Positions 22,760 to 28,697 of a stretch of DNA of 28,697 nt are shown in pieces; position 1 is the first letter of the stretch, and each line of letters opens with the position of its first letter. Source of the DNA: DUUS01 sp964416365 (GTDB taxonomy: Bacteria > Bacillota_I > Bacilli_A > RF39 > UBA660); assembly GCA_964416365.1 (NCBI GenBank), contig CAYQDO010000011.1, positions 1 to 28,697 on the forward strand. Direction: 5' to 3'. Made by a program: the position numbers and the translations under genes. The notes beneath the pieces are model-generated. The model did no database searches, had not been told where the DNA came from, and was given only the letters and a program-made list of their open reading frames with translations.

Positions 22760-23861
22760 AACTTGCTTTTTGGGTTAAATGAACAGTTACAGATTCTTTT
22801 TTGGTTCCTCTGATATATTCTATTTTTACTTTATCTCCAATATTATATTTATATAAATAATATTTCAACTTAGCTGAGGATGGAACATCATAGTTACCAA
22901 ATTTGACAATAACATCACCTTTTTCAAAGCCTGCTTCAGCAGCTGGACTTCCCGCTTGAACATAAGCAATAACCGCTCCACTTGTTATCGAAGAATCAAT
23001 GGTTATACCATATTGTAGTTTTAAAGTTTCTGTTTCTGTTACATTTAGAGTTCCTACTCCTAAAACTGGTCTTTCAATCTCTTTATTCTCAGCTAACTGA
23101 TTAGCATAATTTAAAGCATCTTCAATCGGAATAGCAAAACCAATTCCTTCAATACCACTACTTACTAGTTTCATATTAGTTACCCCAATTACTTCTCCAT
23201 TAGAGTTCGCAATTGGTCCACCACTGTTACCAGAGTTAATAGCTGCATCAGTTTGTAATACACTCATTACCCAGTTAGCCACTCCACTATTACCAGTACT
23301 TACTTCCACAAGACGATCTTTACCACTTAGAACTCCTCTAGTGATGGTCCATGAATATTCTGAATCAAGAGGAGCGCCTATGGTAAATAGAGTATCTCCT
23401 AAACGAGCCTTTTCACTACTACCTAATTTAGCTACCGAAATGATTTTGTCCTTATCTATTGAAAGCACAGCAATATCGGCATAAACATCTTGACCAACTA
23501 GTTTAACTTCAAAAGATTTACGATTGGTAAACATGACTTTAACTTTAGTAGCACCAGTTACAACATGAGCGTTAGTAATAATATATGCTTTGTTGCCTTC
23601 CGTCTTATAAATAAATCCTGTTCCGCTACTAGCTAATTTATCATTTTTAAATGCTCCTACAACCACAACGGCATCATATAATTTTTCAACAGCATCAGCT
23701 ATTCCATTATCAACAACCGTTGTTTCTTTTTCTACCTTATTAATAACCGTTTGAGAAAACCAACCCCATTTATAATTGCCATAATAAGCCCCTGCACCAC
23801 CTAATATCATGCTCGCAATAACAATTATTAAAAGTACTAAACTATTTTTACTTTTCTTCAT
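22758..23861 (-). CDS. htrA: HtrA/DegP-type membrane-anchored serine protease
   Basis: A 367-residue envelope quality-control protease. It has an N-terminal membrane helix at about 6-26, an S1C trypsin-like domain with H99 (TNAHVV), D129 (YADIAVL) and S213 (NSGNSGGP), and one C-terminal PDZ domain at about 260-350 (GSPAAEAGFEKGDVIVKFGN). A GTG three codons upstream lies in the SD AAGGAGTGA and is rejected in favour of ATG 23859-23861. It is preceded by the Abi-type gene with a gap of only 12 bases, so the two are probably cotranscribed. In many Bacillota an htrA lies beside walJ and rlmH; here it is elsewhere. Confidence 0.94.
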   Translation of the reverse strand: MKKSKNSLVLLIIVIASMILGGAGAYYGNYKWGWFSQTVINKVEKETTVVDNGIADAVEKLYDAVVVVGAFKNDKLASSGTGFIYKTEGNKAYIITNAHVVTGATKVKVMFTNRKSFEVKLVGQDVYADIAVLSIDKDKIISVAKLGSSEKARLGDTLFTIGAPLDSEYSWTITRGVLSGKDRLVEVSTGNSGVANWVMSVLQTDAAINSGNSGGPIANSNGEVIGVTNMKLVSSGIEGIGFAIPIEDALNYANQLAENKEIERPVLGVGTLNVTETETLKLQYGITIDSSITSGAVIAYVQAGSPAAEAGFEKGDVIVKFGNYDVPSSAKLKYYLYKYNIGDKVKIEYIRGTKKESVTVHLTQKAS

Positions 23862-23873
23862 TAATATCACTCC

Positions 23874-24803
23874 TTATATATTTAGTAATTCTTTAAAATT
23901 GGTGGGAATACCCATGACATCTAAAACTTTCCCTATTTGAATAGTATTTAATTTACCTGTCAAGATATTTATTTCATAACTTATTTCATTCATTAATAAT
24001 CTGAATTCATCTTCTCTTAATAATTGTTTTAATATAATTATCAAAGCAAAAAAATCGTTTTTGCCATAAATATAATCACCATCCATCAAAGGAATATTTA
24101 AAGCATAATGATACTTTGTATCTTCAATACTTCTTTGGGTCCTGTGATTATATAAAATATCTTCATGAGCACATAAATTACGGAAATTTGCGAGCATCGG
24201 CATATAATCACTTAGATTTTCAACACTAATACTATATATTTTAGCAATAGCCTCTTGATCTTCTCTTTTCATGATTAAGAATAACTCACTAATAATACCA
24301 AAAGACAAAACTTTAACAACAACCCACATAGGAATATAACCATAATTATTAATATAGTGACTAGTTGCTGAATGCTGGCCGCCATTTACTCTAATTTGTC
24401 TCTTCATTTTTTTTNNNNNNNNNNTAACTTGGCGCGATCTATCCGGATTCGTAGTAAAATTTGAGGCTTTTAGATAATCAGGTTCCCGATATCCATATTT
24501 TTTAGATAACTGATAAGAAAAAATACTTTTCATATTATTTTCTACTATTAGTAAGTTTTTAAATATAATATTTCTTACTTGCCTATCAAAGTTAAATACT
24601 GCATATAATTCACGAAAAGTACTTCCCGTGATGAAACTACGATCTCTAGGACTTTTTAAAAATAAATGACGATAGCCACTGACAAAAAAATAATTTTCTC
24701 TGATCAGTATGTCTTTGGCAAAATCAATATCATCAAAAATCATTCCTTTATTTTGTAATATCAGAATTTGCTCATCGATTGTTTTAAATACCTTGACTGC
24801 CAT
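23874..24803 (-). CDS. Abi_2/AbiD-type protein with HEPN motif, spanning an assembly gap
   Basis: About 309 residues. The start (TIDEQILILQNKGM ... ILIRENYFFVSGYRHLFL), the block NFDRQVRNIIFKNLLIVENN and SHYINNYGYIPMWVVVKVLSFG fit the AbiD/AbiF (Abi_2) family, linked to abortive phage defence. RNLCAH (R208, H213) is an RX4H HEPN motif, suggesting RNase activity. Ten N lie inside (24415-24424), next to a run of eight A; the frame is open on both sides, but whether it is truly intact cannot be known. AGGTGAGG is the SD. It is cotranscribed with htrA, which starts 12 bases later. Confidence 0.85.
   Translation of the reverse strand: MAVKVFKTIDEQILILQNKGMIFDDIDFAKDILIRENYFFVSGYRHLFLKSPRDRSFITGSTFRELYAVFNFDRQVRNIIFKNLLIVENNMKSIFSYQLSKKYGYREPDYLKASNFTTNPDRSRQVXXXXKKMKRQIRVNGGQHSATSHYINNYGYIPMWVVVKVLSFGIISELFLIMKREDQEAIAKIYSISVENLSDYMPMLANFRNLCAHEDILYNHRTQRSIEDTKYHYALNIPLMDGDYIYGKNDFFALIIILKQLLREDEFRLLMNEISYEINILTGKLNTIQIGKVLDVMGIPTNFKELLNI
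24415..24424. other. Assembly gap (ten N)
   Basis: Ten unresolved bases inside the Abi-type gene, flanked on one side by a homopolymer T8 (plus strand). A fixed-length N run usually marks a contig join whose true length is unknown. Confidence 0.98.
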
Positions 24804-24821
24804 GGCCTCACCTATTCTAAA

Positions 24822-24830
24822 ATTATAACA
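24822..24830 (-). promoter_or_regulatory. Extended -10 promoter of the abi-htrA pair
   Basis: TGTTATAAT on the minus strand, 18 bases before the ATG of the Abi-type gene. Confidence 0.6.
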
Positions 24831-24867
24831 TAAAAATTTCTAAAAAAATACTGTTTTGTGAGTAGGC

Positions 24868-24897
24868 AAAAAAAATTAATTATAGTATTTTATAATT
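24868..24897 (-). terminator. Weak terminator after the amidase gene
   Basis: AATTATA / TATAATT stem (AT only) with a 6-base loop, then TTAA and eight T on the minus strand. Confidence 0.5.
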
Positions 24898-25538
24898 GCA
24901 GAAGCTATTATTTGAACAAATTTATCCTGATATTCAGCACTTTGCAGATTCTTTCTTTCCTGAGAATTAGATATGAAGCCACATTCTATTAAAACTCCTT
25001 TGACATTTAATTTGGGATACATATAATTGGAACTACTGTTTATTTTAATAACTCTTTTGGTATTTAAATTATTATTTAATTCTTCTTGAATAAACTGGGC
25101 TATTACTTTATTTTCTTCAAAACTATTTAAATAAAAAACCTGGGGTCCATAGTATTTAGCATTACTATAATAATTAAGATGAATACTTAAATACATATCA
25201 GCATCACTGTTATTTATTAATTTGATGCGATTATCAAAATCACTTTTTTTACGATATAAAGCATTTGGTCTTGATAAATCATAGTCTTCTTCTCTGGTCA
25301 TGATTACAGTAGACCCATTTTTTTCCAGTTCTTTTCTTAACTTCAAACTGATAGCTAGATTAATATCATCCTCATAAACCAGGTTATAACTAGCCCCATT
25401 ATCAACACCACCATGTCCTGGGTCAATAGCAATAATTTTACCAATTAATGGATAAGTAAGATTATTAGCATCTACTTTAAATATCGTTAAGATGAAAAAC
25501 CAAATTGAAATAAATGAAACTATAAAAATTCTTTTCAT
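24876..25538 (-). CDS. Secreted N-acetylmuramoyl-L-alanine amidase (Amidase_3)
   Basis: 220 residues from ATG 25536-25538. The 13-codon upstream extension runs through the prs terminator and is rejected. MKRIFIVSFISIWFFILTIF is a signal or anchor helix. The zinc amidase domain follows with AIDPGHGGVDNGA (first His), MTREEDYDLS, SDADMYLSIHLNYYSN (His), and GVLIECGFISN (catalytic Glu), as in CwlD and LytC-type enzymes. It cuts the bond between muramic acid and the stem peptide. With no binding domain it is closest in size to CwlD. There is no SD, and an AT-rich TATATT lies just 5 bases before ATG, so it may be leaderless like the lysozyme. Confidence 0.9.
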   Translation of the reverse strand: MKRIFIVSFISIWFFILTIFKVDANNLTYPLIGKIIAIDPGHGGVDNGASYNLVYEDDINLAISLKLRKELEKNGSTVIMTREEDYDLSRPNALYRKKSDFDNRIKLINNSDADMYLSIHLNYYSNAKYYGPQVFYLNSFEENKVIAQFIQEELNNNLNTKRVIKINSSSNYMYPKLNVKGVLIECGFISNSQERKNLQSAEYQDKFVQIIASAIIKYYN

Positions 25539-25557
25539 AATAAAATATATTCTCAGT

Positions 25558-25589
25558 AAAAAAAAATAAACTATCAAGTTTATTTTTTA
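25558..25589 (-). terminator. Terminator after prs
   Basis: AAAAAATAAACT / AGTTTATTTTTT stem with loop ATCA (plus-strand view), overlapping the prs stop codon, followed by a run of about ten T on the minus strand. Confidence 0.8.
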
Positions 25590-26692
25590 CTTTCTTTTAA
25601 CTTAGCAATTTTTTCATATAACTCTTTACGGCCATTTAAGATATTAGACATTGGTTCATTACATGCATAAGTAACTAAACAGTCAGCAAGTAATCCTGAA
25701 CAGTTAACTCTTCTAAACCATGCCCTTTCTGAAGCTCCTTCTGGAGCATCCGTAAAGTTAGAACAATAAACTCTAGTTAACAAACCTTCTTCATAAGCTT
25801 TATCAAATTGTTCAAGACCTTCCGTAAATAAGGCAAAGGTAGTCATTACCCAAATCTTAGCAGGATTTTTATTTTTGATTTTCTTAAGTATCTCAATAAT
25901 ACTTCCCCCACTAGATATCATATCATCAATGATTAAATACTCTCCTTGATCAATATCTTTACCTAAATAAACATGTTCAGCTATCGGATTTTTACCATTC
26001 TCATCTACTTTAGAATAATCTCTTCTTTTATAAAACATTCCAATGTCTGAGCCTAACATACCAGAATAAAATCTGGTTCTTCCCATTGCACCTTCATCAG
26101 GAGATATAACAATTAATTTATTATAATTGATATCTTCATTTTGCACAAAATTAGAAAGCATCGGATCAGTAGGAATGACATTATCAAAAGGTATCAAAGG
26201 GATCGCCTGTCTTACATCAACATTATGGGCATCGAAAGTTGTAATACATTTTACGTTCATGTCTTGTAATTCTTGAAGGGCGAATGCACAATCTAGGGAT
26301 TCCCTGCCATTTCTTTTATGTTGCCTACCAGAATATAAAATAGTTTCTATCGCTGTGATTTCTAAAGCATTCCCACAGGCCGCCGAAATAACCCTTTTTA
26401 AATCCTGAAAAAGTTCATCTGGCATTTTAGTATGCATTGCACCATATGCCTTATATTGGATACTATGATTGCAAACATCAGTAATAATATAAAATCTTTT
26501 ACTTCTGACGGAATTAATTAATTTAGCTTTTCCCTCACCATTACCGAATCTTGTTAGTTCAACATCGATAAAGTTTTCTTCAGTAAAACCATGCTCTTTA
26601 ATTAATTTCTTTTTGACTGATATGCCCAGCTCTTCAACCGTATCCATAAATAAAATACGAACATTATCTCGGAACTTTTTAGGAACCACCAT
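25580..26692 (-). CDS. prs: Divergent ribose-phosphate pyrophosphokinase
   Basis: Makes PRPP from ribose-5-phosphate and ATP for nucleotide, His and Trp synthesis. 370 residues, longer than the common 315. The PRPP loop LIIDDMISSGGSI is at about 253-265, the flexible-loop equivalent is YSGRQHKRNGRESL and the FDAHN segment replaces the usual LDLHA. Two phosphoribosyltransferase-type halves are visible (ELTRFGNGEGKAKL; VISPDEGAMGR). The long variant is seen in some Firmicutes alongside or instead of the classical enzyme. The start at 26690-26692 is chosen because AGAAGGTG precedes it; earlier starts overlap the -10 box. Its promoter overlaps the yitT stop. Confidence 0.87.
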   Translation of the reverse strand: MVVPKKFRDNVRILFMDTVEELGISVKKKLIKEHGFTEENFIDVELTRFGNGEGKAKLINSVRSKRFYIITDVCNHSIQYKAYGAMHTKMPDELFQDLKRVISAACGNALEITAIETILYSGRQHKRNGRESLDCAFALQELQDMNVKCITTFDAHNVDVRQAIPLIPFDNVIPTDPMLSNFVQNEDINYNKLIVISPDEGAMGRTRFYSGMLGSDIGMFYKRRDYSKVDENGKNPIAEHVYLGKDIDQGEYLIIDDMISSGGSIIEILKKIKNKNPAKIWVMTTFALFTEGLEQFDKAYEEGLLTRVYCSNFTDAPEGASERAWFRRVNCSGLLADCLVTYACNEPMSNILNGRKELYEKIAKLKESKK

Positions 26693-26717
26693 TACCACAC
26701 CTTCTCTATTCACCATA

Positions 26718-26745
26718 ATTATAACTCTCAAACTTTTTTAATCAA
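26718..26745 (-). promoter_or_regulatory. Promoter of prs
   Basis: TTGATT, 16 bases, TATAAT on the minus strand. The -35 contains the TGA stop of the upstream YitT-type gene. Confidence 0.7.
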
Positions 26746-27578
26746 GCGCTTTTAACTATATTACGATTTTTATTAATTACTTCAAAACTGTCTGTAATAG
26801 ATATAAATGCTTTAGGATCTATTTTTAAAATTCCTTCTTTTAAAATATAGTAATTTTTGGTATCCATAACCGTCATTAAAATTTTAGTTTTATGTTTACT
26901 ATATCCGCCTTTTACAGTAAATTCAGTTAAATCATTTTTTAATTCTTCCATAATATATTTTTTTACTTCATCAACTTTGGTTGTAATAATAAAGAAATTT
27001 TTGCTTGAGCTAATACCTACTTTTGATTTAGTAGTCATATATCTTACCGTGACAATAACTATAATGGTGTAAACCATACTTTCAAAGCCAAACAAGATTA
27101 GTGTTAAAAGAACAACTATACCTTCAAGGATGTATGAAATTAAATGACTACGATAGATTGTTACACTATTGACAATATCCTGAATGATATCTAATCCTCC
27201 AACATTTTTTCCTTCTTTATAAATAATTCCATAACCAAGCCCAGTGATAAAACTTCCTGCTATCACCGAAATAATTTTTTCACTTTCAAGTATTAAATAG
27301 TGATCAAAACAGGTTTCTAAATAGATAAATAATGGAATTAGTATGCCCGGCCAAACATATTCTTTTGGTTTAGTGTTACCTAATGTGCATAAACTAACAA
27401 TTATTAAGAAAAAATTAATAATACTTAAAAACAAAGCCGGATCATAACTAGTTTTAATATTTATTAAAGTGGCAAAACCAAAAATACCATTAGGAACAAT
27501 ATCATAAGGAAGAAAAAAGATATTGTAAGATAAGGCAATTAATAAGCTACCTATTATGACTTTAATTATTTTTTTCAT
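26742..27578 (-). CDS. YitT-family membrane protein (DUF161 + DUF2179)
   Basis: 278 residues. Five to six membrane helices fill residues 1-175 (IIGSLLIALSYNIFFLPYDI, GFATLI, FITGLGYGIIYKEGKNVGGLDI); the G-GY-G-IY-GK-GG-DI block is characteristic of YitT. A soluble C-terminal DUF2179 domain follows at about 195-272 (FIITTKVDEVKKYIMEELKN, GGYSKHKTKILMTVM). The role is unknown; it is often near metabolic or sporulation genes. The start lies 17 bases inside the end of prfB in another frame, so translation is probably coupled. SD is weak (GAGAG). Confidence 0.88.
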   Translation of the reverse strand: MKKIIKVIIGSLLIALSYNIFFLPYDIVPNGIFGFATLINIKTSYDPALFLSIINFFLIIVSLCTLGNTKPKEYVWPGILIPLFIYLETCFDHYLILESEKIISVIAGSFITGLGYGIIYKEGKNVGGLDIIQDIVNSVTIYRSHLISYILEGIVVLLTLILFGFESMVYTIIVIVTVRYMTTKSKVGISSSKNFFIITTKVDEVKKYIMEELKNDLTEFTVKGGYSKHKTKILMTVMDTKNYYILKEGILKIDPKAFISITDSFEVINKNRNIVKSA

Positions 27579-28666
27579 TTCTCTCAACTACCCTTAAATA
27601 TTCTTTCATAAATGGAAATATATCCCCATCAAGCACGGCATCAGTATCTGATGTTTCATAACCACTTCGGACATCCTTAACTAATCTATATGGTTCTAAA
27701 GTATAATTACGAATCTGACTACCGAAATTAATATTTTGATTGCCTTTTAAACTATTTAATTCATTATTGTGTTTTTCTTCATTAAGTTGTTCTAATTTAC
27801 CAACAAGAATTTTCATAGCAATTTCTTTATTTTTAATCTGACTTCTTTCATTTTGGCAGGTTACAACTATTCCAGTAGGAATATGAGTTAATCTTACCGC
27901 AGAATCTGTGGTATTAACTCCTTGCCCACCTTTTCCACTACTACGGTAAACATCTGCTCTGATATCCTCAGGCTTGATGATAACACCACTGATATCCTCT
28001 ATCTCGGGTATAATAGAAATCGCGGCAAAAGAAGTATGTCTTCTTGCACCTGAATCAAAAGGACTGATACGTACTAAACGATGGACTCCCTGTTCTCCTT
28101 TAAAATAACCATAGGGATATTTACCGGAAATTTTAATGGTTGCACTTTTTATTCCGGCTTCTTCACCTTCTTGAATATAAATTTCTTCGTAAGTGTAATT
28201 ATTTCTATTACAAAACTGTTCATACATTCTAAGTAACATTTCCGCCCAGTCTTGAGCTTCTGTACCACCTGCTCCCGGATGGATCTCTAAATAACAATCA
28301 TTTGCGTCATATTTTCCATTTAAAAGCGTAGCAAGTTCTAAACCTTCAATTCTATCATTAATATTTTTTATATTTTGTTCTATTTCATTAACTATATCTA
28401 GTTCATTACTCATTGTTAATAATTCCTGATATTCAGTTAATTCATTTTGAATACTTTCAAAATTTTCAATTACTTTCTTTAAATTTATAAGTTCTGAATT
28501 AATTTTGTTTCCTTCACTCGGATTATTCCATATATTAGAATCATTTAGTTTTTCTTCTAATTCTTTGATTTTATTTTTTTTACTTTCCGGGTCAAAGAGA
28601 CCTCCCTAGAAAATCTACTCTTTCTCTAAATTCATCTATTTTATTTAAAAGTTCATCTACTGGCAT
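27562..28666 (-). CDS. prfB: Peptide chain release factor 2, programmed +1 frameshift
   Basis: Ends translation at UGA and UAA. The full protein of about 367 residues needs joining two frames: MPVDELLNKIDEFRERVDFL-GRSL from 28666, then after CTT TGA a +1 step into DPESKKNKIKELEEKL and on to the long frame. The recognition tripeptide SPF is in RISPFDSGARRHTSFA and the catalytic GGQ in RSSGKGGQGVNTT. An SD GAGGTG precedes the ATG; a nearer ATG at 28671-28673 is in the wrong frame. The second frame alone (from 28413) is not a real start. The 3' end overlaps the YitT-type gene by 17 bases. Confidence 0.96.
28592..28607 (-). promoter_or_regulatory. RF2 autoregulatory frameshift site
   Basis: The minus strand reads AGGGAGG, TCT, CTT TGA C. 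The internal SD-like element is 3 bases from the slippery CTT, the same spacing as the classical site. When RF2 is scarce, ribosomes slip +1 at CTT instead of stopping at TGA. Confidence 0.95.
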
Positions 28667-28687
28667 TTTTCATGCACCTCTATTTTT

Positions 28688-28696
28688 ATTATAACA
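28688..28696 (-). promoter_or_regulatory. Extended -10 promoter of prfB
   Basis: TGTTATAAT on the minus strand at the window edge, 21 bases before the prfB ATG. The -35 region is outside the window. Confidence 0.6.
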
Positions 28697-28697
28697 T

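Noticed and set aside
25539..25577. 13-residue N-terminal extension of the amidase
   Set aside because: It begins with TTG inside the prs terminator and its T-run.
26693..26731. Earlier starts of prs (TTG or ATG upstream)
   Set aside because: They overlap the TATAAT box and would precede the transcript start.
28413..28592. prfB starting at 28413 as a complete gene
   Set aside because: This is only the part after an internal ATG; the zero frame plus CTT TGA site upstream give the full RF2.
1..28697. CRISPR array, tRNA or rRNA gene, insertion sequence
   Set aside because: No spaced direct repeats, cloverleaf-like or rRNA sequence, transposase or terminal inverted repeats were seen. The 16S-like 13 bases at 3715-3727 are explained as the complement of a strong SD.

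Overview
The window is about 28.7 kb of AT-rich, tightly packed, almost entirely minus-strand DNA from a Bacillota-type bacterium. Strong AGGAGG-type Shine-Dalgarno (SD) sites, a T-box leader on pheST and the gene order ychF-rpsF-ssb-rpsR / rplI-dnaB ... walJ-rlmH all point to the Bacilli side of the phylum. A GerQ-like protein suggests descent from a spore former. TGA is used as an ordinary stop and a full-length, frameshift-controlled prfB (RF2) is present, so the code is standard and not the Mycoplasma code. An uncultured gut-type Bacilli lineage is a reasonable inference but is not proven by the sequence. A run of ten N marks a draft or metagenome assembly.

Layout by coordinate. 1-1775: pcrA, whose 3' end lies outside the window. 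1867-4079: a small accessory stretch holding a membrane-anchored Ig-like protein, an XRE regulator with a dead ImmA-type domain, an unexplained antisense small-RNA locus and the tail of a broken DUF3800-like gene. 4080-7698: pheS-pheT under a Phe T-box. 7745-9154: a YfcC/DcuC-type carrier. 9250-10728: lysS. 10847-12908: GerQ-like and LemA-like genes on the plus strand, an MBL hydrolase and an orphan on the minus strand. 12975-13634: ung. 13709-19230: a seven-gene operon rplI-dnaB-M23 peptidase-walJ-rlmH-nudix-anchored protein. 19298-20470: a lipoprotein GH25 lysozyme. 20511-21491: rpsF-ssb-rpsR with a leader able to sequester the first SD. 21602-22699: ychF. 22758-24803: an Abi/HEPN gene followed by htrA. 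24876-25538: an amidase. 25580-26692: a divergent prs. 26742-28666: prfB-yitT.

Functionally the window mixes translation (pheST, lysS, prfB, ribosomal proteins, rlmH, ychF), replication and repair (dnaB, ssb, pcrA, ung) and the cell envelope (M23 peptidase, GH25 lysozyme, amidase, HtrA, walJ, LemA). Intergenic spaces are very short. A hairpin terminator is typically followed within about 30 bases by the next gene's promoter, and most promoters carry an extended -10 (TGnTATAAT) with no clear -35.

No large new system is evident. The best leads are the antisense locus at 3.62-3.78 kb, the probably leaderless lysozyme gene, the Abi-HtrA gene pair and the catalytically dead ImmA-type regulator.
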